64,000 bases of DNA from Tricholoma matsutake (taxonomy: Eukaryota; Basidiomycota; Agaricomycetes; Agaricales; Tricholomataceae), in the NCBI GenBank assembly GCA_026075535.2, contig AP026546.1, positions 5,084,001 to 5,148,000 on the forward strand, in the 5' to 3' direction. Shown here one piece after another: positions 10,446 through 21,498 of the stretch; positions within the stretch are counted from its first letter, which is position 1, and each line of letters opens with the position of its first letter. The notes under the pieces are model-generated. The model worked only from the letters and a program-made list of their open reading frames with translations, did not search any database and was not told the origin of the DNA. A program made the translations under genes and the position numbers.

Positions 10446-13400
10446 ATCGTATGCCCTCACTGCCTGTCCATAACCGCTTTGAAGTCTTGTCAGTTGAATC
10501 CCTGGAGAATGAATCCATTTCTGTGACTGCTCCCCTCTCTGACCCTTTGAAGTTGGCTAAAGACATACCTGCTCTCCCCATCTCTCCTTCTACTCCACGT
10601 CCCAAAATTAAATCATGGGAGCGTAAACTACCACGCAAGTATATTGTGGCATCCACTCCCTCTGCACATTCCTTAAACCTAGCCATCGAACTGCAGACGA
10701 CCGACACTGGACAGATACTCGGTGTCTCTGCGCTCCTGGACTCTGGTGCGACTGGTCTCTTCATCGATTCCCATCTGGTACAACAACATCGTCTAAATAC
10801 TCGCTCACTCTCACGTCCGATACCTGTATATAATGTGGATGGATCCCCAAATGAAGCTGGTGCCATCCGAGAGGTTGCAGACCTGGTTCTCCGTTACAAA
10901 GATCATAGTGAGCGTGCCCTTTTTGCTGTCACTCAATTAGGAAAGCAAAAGGCGATTTTGGGATATCCATGGCTTCGAGACCATAACCCAGAGGTCGACT
11001 GGCGCACCGGGGAGGTTACCATGAGCCGATGTCCATCCCGCTGTCGGACGTGTTTCACAGAAGCCAGGCAAGAACGTCGTGGACAGAAGGCGGCAATACG
11101 ACGAACTCAGAAGTGTCATGCTGGACCCCTGCCTATACCTGAAGTGGAATTTGAAGGGGTTCCTGATCTAATGCCGGACTCGGATGATGATGATGAGGAC
11201 CCAGAGGAAGTGGAGGAGGGTGATCGGATCTTCTACACTGCGATTCGCTCATCGCATGAGGTGTGTGCCACATCGAACATATCCCAACGCCTCGCCGAGG
11301 CCTTCCACAAAAACAACGCTGCTAAATCCTCTACTAACTCCTTACTCCCTCATCTCCATGAGTTTGAAGATGTGTTCTCCAAGGAGTCATTCGACTCTCT
11401 TCCTGCGCGTAAGCCATGGGATCACACGATCGAACTCACCCCCTTCATCCTGCAAGGTCTATCCTCTCTCTCCGGAGGAACAACGGCAGCTTGACCAGTT
11501 CATCGACGAGCACCTGGCCTCTGGACGTATTCGACCATCGAAGTCACCCATGGCCTCTCCCTTTTTCTTTGTCAAGAAGAAGGATGGCTCACTTCGACCG
11601 GTTCAAGACTACAGAAGACTCAACAACATCACGGTCAAAAATCGCTACCCACTACCCCTCATCTCCGAACTCGTAAACCAGCTCCGTGGAGCCCAATACT
11701 TCACCAAGCTCGATGTCCGTTGGGGCTATAATAATGTGAGGATAAAGGAGGGAGATGAGTGGAAGGCAGCCTTTCGTACCAACCGTGGTCTTTTTGAACC
11801 GCTTGTCATGTTCTTTGGCCTTACTAATAGCCCTGCCACCTTTCAGACCATGATGAACAACATCTTCCATGACCTCATCCTCGAAGGCATTGTCTGCATC
11901 TATCTCGACGACATCCTCATCTTCACTCGCACGGTTGAAGAGCACCGTCGCATCACGCGCCTCGTCCTAGAGCGACTTCGACGGTACAAACTCTACCTTC
12001 GTCAGGACAAATGCGAGTTCGAAAGGACCAAGATCGAGTACCTCGGCCTGATTATCTCGGAGGGTCGAGTGGAGATGGATCCTATCAAGGTAAATGGGGT
12101 CACAGCTTGGCCTACGCCCACGAACAAGAAGGAGGTGCAGTCTTTCCTGGGCTTCATCAATTTTTATCGGCATTTTATCAAGGATTTCTCACATCATGCA
12201 CGACCGCTGTTCGACTTGACAGGAAAGGAGGCATGGAGGTGAGATAATGCACAACAGGAGGCATTCGAAAAGCTTAAGGAGATGGTCACTTCTGCTCCGA
12301 TCCTTACCTTTGCTGACAATTCGCGTCCTTTTCGTGTAGAAGCCGACAGTTCTGACTTTGCGACGGGCGCTGTGTTGTCTCAGCAGTCTCTGGAGGACCA
12401 GAAGTGGCATCCTGTTGCGTTCTACTCCAAAAGCCTTAGTGCTGTAGAGAGAAACTACGAGATCCATGACAAGGAGATGTTGGCGATAATGCGTGCGCTG
12501 GAGGAGTGGCGACACTTCCTCAAGGGTGCCCAACACAAGGTGGAAATTTGGACGGATCACAAGAACCTCGAGTACTTCATGACGGCCAAGAAATTGAACC
12601 GTCGTCAAGCTCGTTGGTCCCTGTATCTATCTAGATTCGACTTCTCCTTGCACCACCGTCCGGGTCGCAGCATGGGGAAGACCGATGCCCTATCCCGACG
12701 TGCAGACCATGGGGATGGCAGCGGTGACAACCAAAACATTGTGCTGTTGCAGCCAGACCTGTTCACCATTCGGGCACTGGAAGGTATCATACCCCAGGGC
12801 GAGGAGCGGGACATTCTACGTGACATTCGTCGCACAAACCGTAGCAGTTTACATGAGGATGTTGTCGCCCGAGCTGTTAAAGAACTGAGGAAGGGATCGA
12901 CCCTTTCCTTACGTGCGGCAGAGTGGGCTGAAAAGGAGGACTTGTTGTATTTCAGGGATCGCATCTATGTTCCCAATGACCCAGACCTTCGCCGGCGCAT
13001 CATATCCCAACACCATGACTCACAGATTGCTGGCCACCCCGGACGCTGGAAGACCTTGGAGCTCACCTCACGGAACTATTGGTGGCCACAAATGTCACGG
13101 CTCATTGGTCAGTATTGTCGCACTTGTGACCTTTGCTTACGCACCAAGGTCCCTCGTCGCAAGCCTATTGGTGAGCTACACCCTCTTCCTGTTCCAGAGA
13201 GTCGTTGGGATGTCGTCAGCGTCGACTTTGTGGTGGAATTGCCAGAGTCAAACGGGTTTGATGCGGTGATGTGCACAGTTGACTCAGTGGGAAAACGTGC
13301 TCACTTCATTCCCACTCACACCACTGTCAGTGCCCTAGGTGCCGCTCGACTCTACCTCCACCACGTGTGGAAGTTACATGGACTTCCTGGTGCCTTCCTC

Positions 13401-14333
13401 TCGGATCGTGGCCCTCAGTTCATGGCAGAGTTCACTCGTGAGCTGTACCGACTCCTGGGGATCAAACTCCTCGCTTCAACTGCTTATCACCCACAAACTG
13501 ATGGCCAGACGGAGCGAGTCAACCAGGAACTGGAGCAGTACATCCGCCTCTTTGTCAATGAACGCCAGGACGATTGGGATGATCTCCTTCCTTTGGCCGA
13601 GTTTGGGTACAACAACCATGTCCATGCTTCCACTCAACAGACCCCTTTCCTCTTAGACACTGGACGACATCCACGCATGGGATTTGAACCTCGCCAAACT
13701 CCCTCACACATCGAGACAGTGAATGAGTTCACAGAACGCATGAGGGATAGCTTGGAGGAGGCAAGGGCAGCCTTAGCAAAGGCAAAGGACGACATGGCGC
13801 GATTTTACAACCAGCGCCACTCCCCAACCCCTCAGTACAAGGTTGGTGATCGAGTTTATCTTGACTCCAGTGACATCTCCACTACACGTCCATCCAAGAA
13901 ACTCGCTCATCGCTTCTTGGGACCTTTCCCCATTGTCAAGTGCATTGGAACACATGCCTATCGTCTACGCCTCCCAGCCTCCATGTCCAGACTCCATCCC
14001 GTCTTCCATGTCGTCAAATTGCTTCCAGCTCCCCCAGATCCGTTCCCGGGACGCCATTCACACCCACCACCACCACCTACAGTGATCGAGGGAGAACCCC
14101 AATATGAAGTCGAGTCAATCTTGGACAGCCATTTGCATCGAGGAAAACTCCAGTATTTGGTACATTGGAAGGGTTATGGGTATGAGGAGAACTCATGGGT
14201 CGAAGAGTCTGATGTAAATGCCCCTCGGTTAATCAAGGAATTCCACCGACGGCACACTGCTGCACCGCGTCGCATTCAAGTCACGGACTTTGGTCGTATA
14301 CGATTTCGAATGCATCGGGGCGATGCATCTTAG
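10442..14333 (+). pseudogene. Element C pol: protease, RT, RNase H, integrase, chromodomain
   Basis: The protease has ALLDSGATGLFID at about 10730-10768. Near 11450 the frame shifts by one base and RT continues ([31 protein letters not shown], intact YLDDILIF at about 11903). TGA at 12240-12242 replaces a Trp codon between RT and RNase H (WRWDNAQ-type). RNase H (VEADSSDFATGAVL), the HHCC finger, an integrase with VDFVVELP, SDRGPQF and QTERVNQELE, and a chromodomain (YEVESILDS to NSWVEES) are then open to TAG 14331. A polypurine tract (AGAGAGGGGG) abuts the 3' LTR. Catalytic residues are intact, so only indels and one stop disable it. Confidence 0.93.
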
Positions 14334-14344
14334 AGAGGGGGTGA

Positions 14345-14770
14345 TGTAAGGGGACTAAGGGGGTGCCCTGTGTGTTTTTCCTATTTTTTATGTTCGTCCC
14401 ATATTTTTCCCCACCTCATTTCCTTCTATTCTTCATTTTCTATGATTTTTCCGGATTTTATTACTAATTTTCCCTTGCTATCATGTTTGTATATGTTGAC
14501 ACTTTTATATTTAGAGGCGGAGTACCCCTTCCGACACATACCCCTTGGTATGATGTCATTCGGCGGCCTTGATCCGCCTATCTCCACCTTTTTCTAATTT
14601 TAGGTTATATTTGATTTTTGTCGTCTTCACATATACTGGGCATCAGCAAGGGGATCCTTAGAGTTTTCTCTTCGGATTTCCCTTTGCTAGGTGCGCCCCC
14701 AATGCCTGTATTATGTAGTATAATTTTAACTTTGGATTTCCCTTTGCTAGAGGCTTAGGTTGCCCTTATA
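14345..14770 (+). repeat. Element C 3' LTR
   Basis: 426 bp, differing from the 5' LTR at about four sites by eye (three transitions, one transversion). It is followed directly by the TSD GTCAC and the rest of element B gag. Confidence 0.95.
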
Positions 14771-14950
14771 GTCACCCCCAGAGCCGTCCAGACCACTAGG
14801 GTCATTGGGTCTGCTGGGAGGTCTGTCCTCTAGACCACGATCTTCCAACCCATAGGGTTCAGGCTGGTTGATGCCCCCTACATACTCAAGGGGAGTTGTG
14901 GGTCAGGGTTCTTCCGGATTCGCAGGAGATTGTTGAGCTTGAGTAGACAT
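14771..14950 (-). pseudogene. Element B gag, N-terminal part
   Basis: The ATG at 14948-14950 opens MSTQAQQSPANPEEP. A TGA at 14903-14905 interrupts, and the same frame continues in a Pro/Asp-rich, disordered stretch up to the insertion point of element C. After removing C and one TSD copy it joins the gag frame at 8744 without a break. The leader between this ATG and LTR 15180 is about 230 nt. Confidence 0.8.
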
Positions 14951-15166
14951 GAGGTTTGCACTGATTGATGGGGCTCCAAAACTGATTTGTCAGAAAATGT
15001 TGGAAGGTCTGGAAGTTACTCCGAATGTTGAGGTGGGTTGTGGGCTAGGAAGTGTGGATCGCTGAATTGCAGAGATCCCTGGAATGGTACCGGCGTGCTG
15101 AGAGTTTCTGGTTGTGCACTGGTGAGTTTCAGTTGGGGTCATAGGAGAAGAGACGAGTGAAGTGTG

Positions 15167-15177
15167 AGTTCGTATAT
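15167..15177 (-). promoter_or_regulatory. Putative self-priming primer-binding site of element B
   Basis: On the element strand, ATATACGAACT begins 2 nt inside the 5' LTR boundary (15180). Its exact complement is present in LTR 2132-2828 (2501-2511). It is present with one transition in LTR 15180-15876 (15549-15559). A tRNA 3'-end PBS is not seen. The position predicts U3 of about 317 nt, close to the 315 nt inferred for element C. Confidence 0.58.
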
Positions 15178-15179
15178 AC

Positions 15180-15876
15180 TGTTAAGAACTGATCCGAAAG
15201 GGCTCGTCAGAATCTGGTCGGACCCAGCGGGTGTTTGAGAGCGGAAGATTGTCAGGTCGTAGCGGATTATGCAGATGGGTAATGAAAAGGACTTGGCTTC
15301 AGCTTGTAAGAAGCTGTGCCCTTCACCTTGTCTGGTGTCCTAATTTCAGGTAGAGGTTTTAGAGATAGGAGCGGGAGAGTGCGGGTAAATGCGGGAAGGA
15401 GTACGGAGGGACTTAGGTTAAGTTCAGATGAGACTAGAACTTCAGAGGGGAACTAGAGGTTGAGTTGAATGGAGTTCAGACTCTTAGAGGTCAGGAGTTG
15501 GAGTAGAAGGAGGTTTTAGATTGACAGGGTAAAGTCGAGTCTATGTCGATATATGAACTGAGGAATACAAAGTGAAACTAACTAAGCTTAAATACTAGAG
15601 TCCAGAACAAGAGCGGAACAGAAACGGAAACTGTGGCAGTGTCTCAACTGCATAGATAAATTGCCTAGTGGAGGCCGCACAGGAATCCATAGTTGAACTT
15701 GCAAAACTAGACCGCAGTCTTGGAAGGCAGCCATGGTTGCTGTACACGGCGGCCTGGTGCACAGCAGTGTGGGCAGTGCAAGGGGGCCGGAACGAAGGCG
15801 GTAGGAGTTGAGTTAGGAAAAGTGGAAAAGATCAGAAGGTTGCGGGTTCCGAGTGGGCAAGGAACGGATCGTGACA
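15180..15876 (-). repeat. Element B LTR (5' LTR in element orientation)
   Basis: 697 bp, TG...CA. By my count it differs from its partner at about 36 sites, with a single transversion. Several differences are paired TG versus CA swaps, which mark an ancestral CG lost on opposite strands in the two copies. Confidence 0.93.
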
Positions 15877-16030
15877 CCGAGACAGGTACAATACGAAATC
15901 TCAACTGCTTTGCTATTTGACTGAGATACCTGCTTGAATATAGTATCTATTGGATAAAGCGCTGCAAGGGTGTGGCCGAAAAACTTACTACATTTACCAG
16001 TGGGTCCGCCCCGGCACTTGTTGACAGTGT
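15877..16030 (+). other. Host or unknown coding-like fragment left of element D
   Basis: This 154-bp stretch lies between B and D. From about 15911 one frame reads through (LRYLLEYSIYWIKRCKGVAEKL...ALVDSV) and continues without a stop after D at 21228 if D and one AGTGT copy are removed. The family is not recognised. Confidence 0.4.
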
Positions 16031-16401
16031 TGTTGACATATCGAGGCATCCCCACACCTGCCTGCGCTCACCTGTGGTTGCCAATGCTCGCCGACTGTCA
16101 CAGATATTTATTATTAGTATGTTACATCTATTTATAGAACTATGGTAACTATGTCTCGTCTTATTTGAAAAGCATATATGGGACGTTATATACCTCATAG
16201 CTTTACATCGTAACCTCAGTGATTGTCCATTCACTGAGGCATACGTCCCCTTTCTCTATTTTATTTATTTCCTTACTTACCCATAGTAGTATCTCATTAT
16301 TCTATTCTAGGTACTACTACTGAATATAGTGATTGTCTGTTCACTGAGGTTATCTCGTTATTCTATTCTAGTTCCCTACCGGTTCCTGCCAATGTTCTAT
16401 A
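16031..16401 (+). repeat. Element D 5' LTR
   Basis: 371 bp. It contains the perfect 9-bp hairpin CCTCAGTGA/TCACTGAGG with an 8-nt loop at 16214-16239, and a second partial copy of the motif at about 16331-16349. The LTR ends TATA directly against the primer site. Confidence 0.93.
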
Positions 16402-16414
16402 GGTTATGGGCCCT
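16402..16414 (+). promoter_or_regulatory. Primer-binding site of element D, initiator tRNA-Met anticodon-arm type
   Basis: GGTTATGGGCCCT follows the 5' LTR with no spacer. It complements the anticodon arm of eukaryotic initiator tRNA-Met (GGGCCCATAACC, with CAT as anticodon) rather than a tRNA 3' end. Drosophila copia primes from such an internal half-tRNA. Element E has the same 13 bases at 45451. Confidence 0.75.
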
Positions 16415-17810
16415 GACGATATCTCTGAAATGTCTCTAACAAACAACTCGCAAGCTTTGAACCTGCTGAAACTTTGTAGTGATGGATCTAACTGGTCTAC
16501 CTACCAAGAGCGCGTTCTCAATTTCGCCACATCAAAGGGGTTGAAGAGGCACCTCATGGGTACTGCGCGAAAGCCGGTTACACTCAGGGAACAGGATGGC
16601 AAATTCTACAAGGGAAGTGATCCTGTCCTGTTGAGCGAAGAAGACATCGAAAAACACCAAGGAGAGGAAGACAAGTACAAAGCAGCACCAAGCAGCTGCA
16701 TGTGAGGTAATTTACTGAACTGTCGACAAGTCCACTTTCCTGCAGGTCAAGAACGAGACTACTGCCGCCGCCGTATGGAAGAAAGTCATTTCTATTCACG
16801 CCGACAAAGGCTCGATGTACGAAACCAATCTCCTCACCCAACTTCAGACTCTTCAACTCACAGAGAACGGAGACATGTGAGAACACCTAACAAAGATGAA
16901 TGAGATCAACCAACGACTCGCGGAAATGAACTGCCCAGTTACCAATGAATCCTTCATATCCTATATCCACACATCTCTCTCACTCACACCAACCTACCGA
17001 ACCCTTCTCACTGCCCTTAACACCACCATTCACGAGTCCGGGAAGAAATTGACTAGTGCTAATCTTATCTGGCATCTCACCGAAGAAGCAAATTCACTCG
17101 CCCTCAAGGACTCAATCAATAAGTCCAATGCAGCGATGATGGCGGCCATGAAATCCAAGGACAGCAAGGGGAGGAATAAACCAAAGGGGAAGGAAAAGAC
17201 ATGCTGCTTGAACCCTAACTGCAACAAGCCTGGGCACACAATTGATCAGTGTTATGCAAAAGGGGGAGGAAAAGAGAAAGAGGTGCCGGAATGGTTCAAG
17301 AGACTGGCTGCAAAGAAAACAGCATCAGCAAGTGCGCACGTCGCCAAAGATGGTAAAGATGATGATGAAAACTATGCAATGCTCAGCTATAGCACACCCG
17401 AAGATCCTACTGCCCTCGTTGTTACCTCTGACTTCAAAGCAGAAGCCCATGCCACCTCCACAGATCATGGAATTATCCTTGACAGTGGTGCTAGTTGACA
17501 CTTCTCTCCTGAACATTCGAAATTTTTGAACTACAGAGAAATTAGTCCTGAACCCATCAGAGCCACGGATGGACATACCTTCAGTGCACTGGGACAGGGT
17601 GATCTAAAGGTTGAGCTACCTAACGGGGATCAGAAACTGAACCCAATAACGCTCAAGAACGTATACTACTCACCCCACTTGGCATTCACCCTCATATCAG
17701 TCTCCTGCGTCGACAAAGCTGGATTCTCACTCTTCATAAAAGGGGGGGGTTGCATCATCCATAGCGCAAAGTCAAACATCGTAGGTCATATCCCTCTCAT
17801 TTGGGGGCTC
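16406..17810 (+). pseudogene. Element D gag and protease
   Basis: The N-terminal gag piece 16406-16705 (SDGSNWSTYQERVLNFATSK, a Copia gag signature) ends in a stop. Gag resumes in another frame from about 16880 (MNEINQRLAEMNCPV), and the zinc knuckle CLNPNCNKPGHTIDQC lies at about 17206-17253. The protease motif LDSGAS is followed by TGA (17496-17498) where Arg is expected. The frame then continues to about 17810 and shifts into the integrase frame. Confidence 0.85.
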
Positions 17811-20800
17811 TACCATATCAGTGGTTCGTTCAGCTCATCTCCAACACCCTCTGTGAACTCCACATCAAAGCTCATGTCAATCATCGCAAGATGGGCCATA
17901 TCAACCATGACTCCTTGCTTAAAATGGTAAAGGACGGGATGGTCACAGGTGTCAAAGTGGACTTGAACTCGAAACCTGTCTTCTGCGAGACCTGCATAAA
18001 GGCCAAAGCAGATCAGAAACCATTTCCCAAGAAAAGCGAGACAGTCTACACCAAGTATGGGGAAAAGGTTGTTGCAGATTTATGGGGGCCAGCCAAAGTC
18101 ACATCGCTCGGAGGAAACAGACATTATTTCCTATTCAAGGACCTGTCTAGCCGGGAGGAGAAAGTTCACTTCCTAAAGGCGAAATCTGAAGCATACAGTG
18201 TGTACAAAAAGTATGAAGCATGGGCATTAGTCCAGCATGGCGCATGCATCAAAATATCTGGATGTGATTGTGCAGGTGAACTAACCAGCAAAGAGTTTAA
18301 CGAGCACCTTCAGAATGCTGGTACTGTTCAACACCTCACTGTCCACAATTCCCCAACTTCTAACAGCATAGTTGAATGAGCAAACCAAACTCATATGAAC
18401 AGTGCTCATGCGATGATAATTGCGGCCGGCCTACCCAGATATTTATGGTGTGAAGCAGTCTGCCACGATGTCTGGCTGCGAAACTGCATACCAACACAGT
18501 GACTAGCCGCATCGAAGACTCCTCACAAAATTGGAATGGGGGAGAAGCCGGACTTGTCACAGCTATGTGAATGGGGCACAATGGTTTGGATAAAGCAGCT
18601 TGATGCAGGAAAGCTTGAGCCAAGGGCTGAGCAAGCTCATTTCATGGGTTATGATGATGAGTCCAAGGGATTCCAAATCTATTGGCCAAATAAATGTAAG
18701 GTCAGTATTGAACAGGATATGTATTTTGACAAGGATCAGGCGCTCCAGCCTGATGAAGCGTCGATTGAGGGGGTGGAAGACATACTCACCAATTCTGACA
18801 CTTCCCAGTCTCAAAAATCCTCTGACGAATCCCCTGATGCTCCCGACGAACCTAGCACACCCTCCAAAACTGTCGATAATGGTCCAGCGCCTGCAAATGT
18901 CAATAATTCTGATAACGCGGCTGAAAATTCACCAGCAATGCAAAATGTCAATAACAACTCACAAACTCCATCCAACACACCTATACCACCTCCACACCAA
19001 AGAAAACCTCGACGAAACTCCCTTACAGGTCTTCCCCCAGTCGACAAAACCCAATACGGCTGTGGAAAGCACAACCAAGTTCCCAGCTCATGTAGCGCCG
19101 TGAACTTCTTGGATGCAATAGATGCCGCCTTCATTCTTGATGATGGTGGAGACCTTGAGCCAGGGGGAGTGGAGCTTGATATCCATGAAGAAGACTGGTT
19201 TAGCAAGGTAATGGAGATGGCAATGGTAGTGAGTGAAGACGAACCAATGCTAATGGAGGCGTTAAATGGCAATGAGCAGTCAGAGTGGTCTGATGCGGTT
19301 GATGCGGAACTTTCCCAAATGGAGAAAGTCAATGCATGGATACCCGTCATTCCACCGCCTGACGCAAATGACATTCTGTCCCATTATGTATTCCGCTGTA
19401 AGTGTGATGCAGCTGGTAATGTAGCCCATTACAAGGCTCGACTCGTCATCAAGGGGTTCAGGCAACAATTTGGGGTCGATTACGTCAAAACTTTCACTCC
19501 CACAGTCCGGGTGTCCACTCTTCGGATCCTCCTCTCGTTTGCAGCCCAGAAAAATGCCGCCGTCCATCAATGTGATGTCAAAAATGCGTACCTCAATTCT
19601 CACTTGCAAGACGGTGTAGAACTTTACTCAGAACTTCCTCCAAAGTATGAAAATTTTTGTCAACTACCTCCGGAGCTCAAAGGCAAGCCAAATGTGGTCT
19701 GTAAATGGCTCGTTGCAGTATACGGATCAAAGCAAGGAGCTCACAACTGGTATGCCGAGGTAAAAAGTTTCTTCCTCAATCTCGGGTACTCCGTATCTGC
19801 TGCAGACGAAGCTGTGTTCTATTTATATCATGGTGACAAATTCATTATTGTCGCTGCCGCTACTGATGATTTCACTGTCATTGCAGATTCCACCGAGAGC
19901 GCCAACAATCTCATCCAAAAGCAGCTCACCACGTGCTTCGAGATTTCAGACCTCGGTCCCATCAACTGGCTTCTTGGTGTCAGCATCACGCGCAACCTCG
20001 AAGACAAAACCATTTCATTGAGTCAACAAGCATACATCGAACAGATCGTCTCACGATTCAGTCTTCAAAATGCCCGGACTACCATCACCCCCATGGAGCC
20101 CGGAATCGACCTCAGCTTTGATTCTCCCGCCATATCACCGACACTTCTCATGCCTGCTGAAAAGACCAAATATAGAGAAATGATCAGTTCCTTAATGTAC
20201 GCCGCCATTATGATGTGCCCGGACATTGCATTTGCTGTCTCAACTCTATCCCAGTATCTCGATGCACCTAGAACAACACATCTTATCGCCGTGACTCGCG
20301 TATTTCGCTATCTCTCAGGCACTAAGGGTCTCAAGCTTGTCCTGGGAGGTAATGAGTCTGATATTACGGGATATTCTGATGCAGATTGGGCTTCCCAAAT
20401 GCATCGTCACTCTATCTCTGGGTTTGCTTACTTCATCGGAGCTGGTGTTGTAAATTGGAGCAGCAAGAAGCAACCAATCATCACTTTGTCAAGCACCGAG
20501 GCCGAATATGTTGCGTTAACTCACGCATCGAAGGATATTTTATGGATTCACAAATTACTTACTGAATTATCTTCTATTTTTAGTTCTACATTATCTACTA
20601 CACTTTTCTGTGACAATCAAGGCGCGATCCGACTCTCCAAGGATGCTACATTCCACGGACGCACCAAACACATTGATGTTCACTTCCACTTCATCCACCA
20701 AACTATTACCTTGGGCCACATCACAATGCAATACTGTCCCACGGATGACATGATTGCCGACATCTTCACCAAGTCACTCAGTCATGTCAAGTATGAGAAA

Positions 20801-20827
20801 TTTCACACTCTTCTTGGAGTCATCTAG
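17811..20827 (+). pseudogene. Element D integrase, RT and RNase H
   Basis: A GAG-pre-integrase motif (HRKMGHINHDSLLKMV) and an integrase core (VVADLWGPA, then SGCDCAGELTSKEF) run to a TGA near 18377, placed where IVERAN would have Arg. A second stop follows near 18500. From 18536 the frame is open for 763 residues: a Pro/Ser-rich linker, RT (YKARLVIKGFRQQFGVDY, CDVKNAYLNS, palm motif ATDDF) and RNase H (YSDADWASQ, STEAEYVAL, TKHIDVHFHF), ending at TAG 20825. The palm reads TDD after Ala in place of the usual YVDD, which some fungal Copia groups also show. Confidence 0.9.
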
Positions 20828-20851
20828 TCCGGTGCTCACCTTGAGGGGGAG

Positions 20852-21222
20852 TGTTGACATATTGAGGCATCCCCGCACCTGCCTGCACTCGCCTGCAGTC
20901 GCCAATGCTCACCGACTGTCACAGATATTTATTATTAGTATTTTACATCTATTTATAGAACTACAGTAACTATGTCTCGTCTTATTTGAAAAGCATATAT
21001 GGGACGTTATATACCTTGTAGCTTTATGTCGTAACCTCAGTGATTGTCCGTTCACTGAGGTGTACGTCCCCTTTCTCTATTTTATTTATTTCCTTACTTA
21101 CCCATAGTAGTATCTCGTTATTCTATTCTAGGTACTACTACTGAATATAGTGATTGTCCATTCACTGAGGTTATCTCGTTATTCTATTCTAGTTCCCTAC
21201 CGGTTCCTGCCAACGTTCTATA
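20852..21222 (+). repeat. Element D 3' LTR
   Basis: 371 bp, followed by the TSD AGTGT. It differs from the 5' LTR almost only by transitions at CG-derived dinucleotides. Confidence 0.93.
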
Positions 21223-21498
21223 AGTGTCTACCAAAAATATGCAATTTCTCATGACCAAGAGGTCATCAATGTGGTGGTTGCTCAAACAACACGCTTTCTT
21301 ACGTTGATCCGTTGCTACCAAAATGAATTACTGCAGCTTACTGGGGTGGGGCCAGAGCTAGGGGTAGCAAACATGGTTGAAAAGGATGTTGGGGAGATCA
21401 ATTCATGGATGGAGGAGCTCCTGTGCAGCGCGATGGGAGGTTTTGAGGATGTCATCGCAATATACCACTCACAAGGTTTTATGTTCCAGCAGCAATAA
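21223..21498 (+). pseudogene. Continuation of the reading frame split by element D
   Basis: The frame Y-Q-K-Y-A-I-S-H-D-Q runs to a TAA at 21496-21498 (ending GFMFQQQ). Joined with the fragment left of D it gives roughly 140 residues with no stop, rich in hydrophobic and acidic helix-like sequence (ELLQLTGVGPEL, MVEKDVGEINSW). No domain is recognised. It could be an exon of a lost host gene or of another transposon. Confidence 0.4.

Larger units (their letters stand above)
8745..14770 (+). mobile_element. Element C: Ty3/Gypsy chromovirus, nested in gag of B
   Basis: Direct 426-bp LTRs (8745-9170 and 14345-14770) are flanked by a perfect 5-bp duplication GTCAC (8740-8744 and 14771-14775). This fixes the LTR ends as TGTAAG...CTTATA, with TA in place of the usual terminal CA. 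The LTRs differ at about four positions, so this is the youngest Gypsy insertion here. Internal order is gag with zinc knuckle, protease, RT, RNase H, integrase, chromodomain and polypurine tract. Two frameshifts and two nonsense codons make it non-autonomous despite its youth. Confidence 0.96.
2132..15876 (-). mobile_element. Element B: Ty3/Gypsy element on the minus strand, with element C nested inside
   Basis: Two direct 697-bp LTRs (2132-2828 and 15180-15876), both TGTTAAGAAC...GATCGTGACA on the plus strand, bound an internal region read on the minus strand. The order is gag start 14950, gag, protease, RT, RNase H, integrase, chromodomain end 4056, then an antisense gene, then a purine tract next to LTR 2132-2828. 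Removing the 6026-bp element C and one 5-bp TSD leaves about 7.7 kb. Flanking 5-mers (GGTAT left, CCGAG right) do not match, so there is no target duplication. By my count the LTRs differ at about 36 of 697 sites, all but one being transitions. This makes B clearly older than C. Confidence 0.93.
16031..21222 (+). mobile_element. Element D: Ty1/Copia retrotransposon with TSD
   Basis: Direct 371-bp LTRs (16031-16401 and 20852-21222) are flanked by a perfect 5-bp duplication AGTGT (16026-16030 and 21223-21227). The TSD fixes the LTR as TGTTGACAT...GTTCTATA. The internal order gag, protease, integrase, RT, RNase H is the Copia order. A purine tract (TTGAGGGGGAG) abuts the 3' LTR. By my count the LTRs differ at 22 sites, 21 of them transitions. 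Confidence 0.95.
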
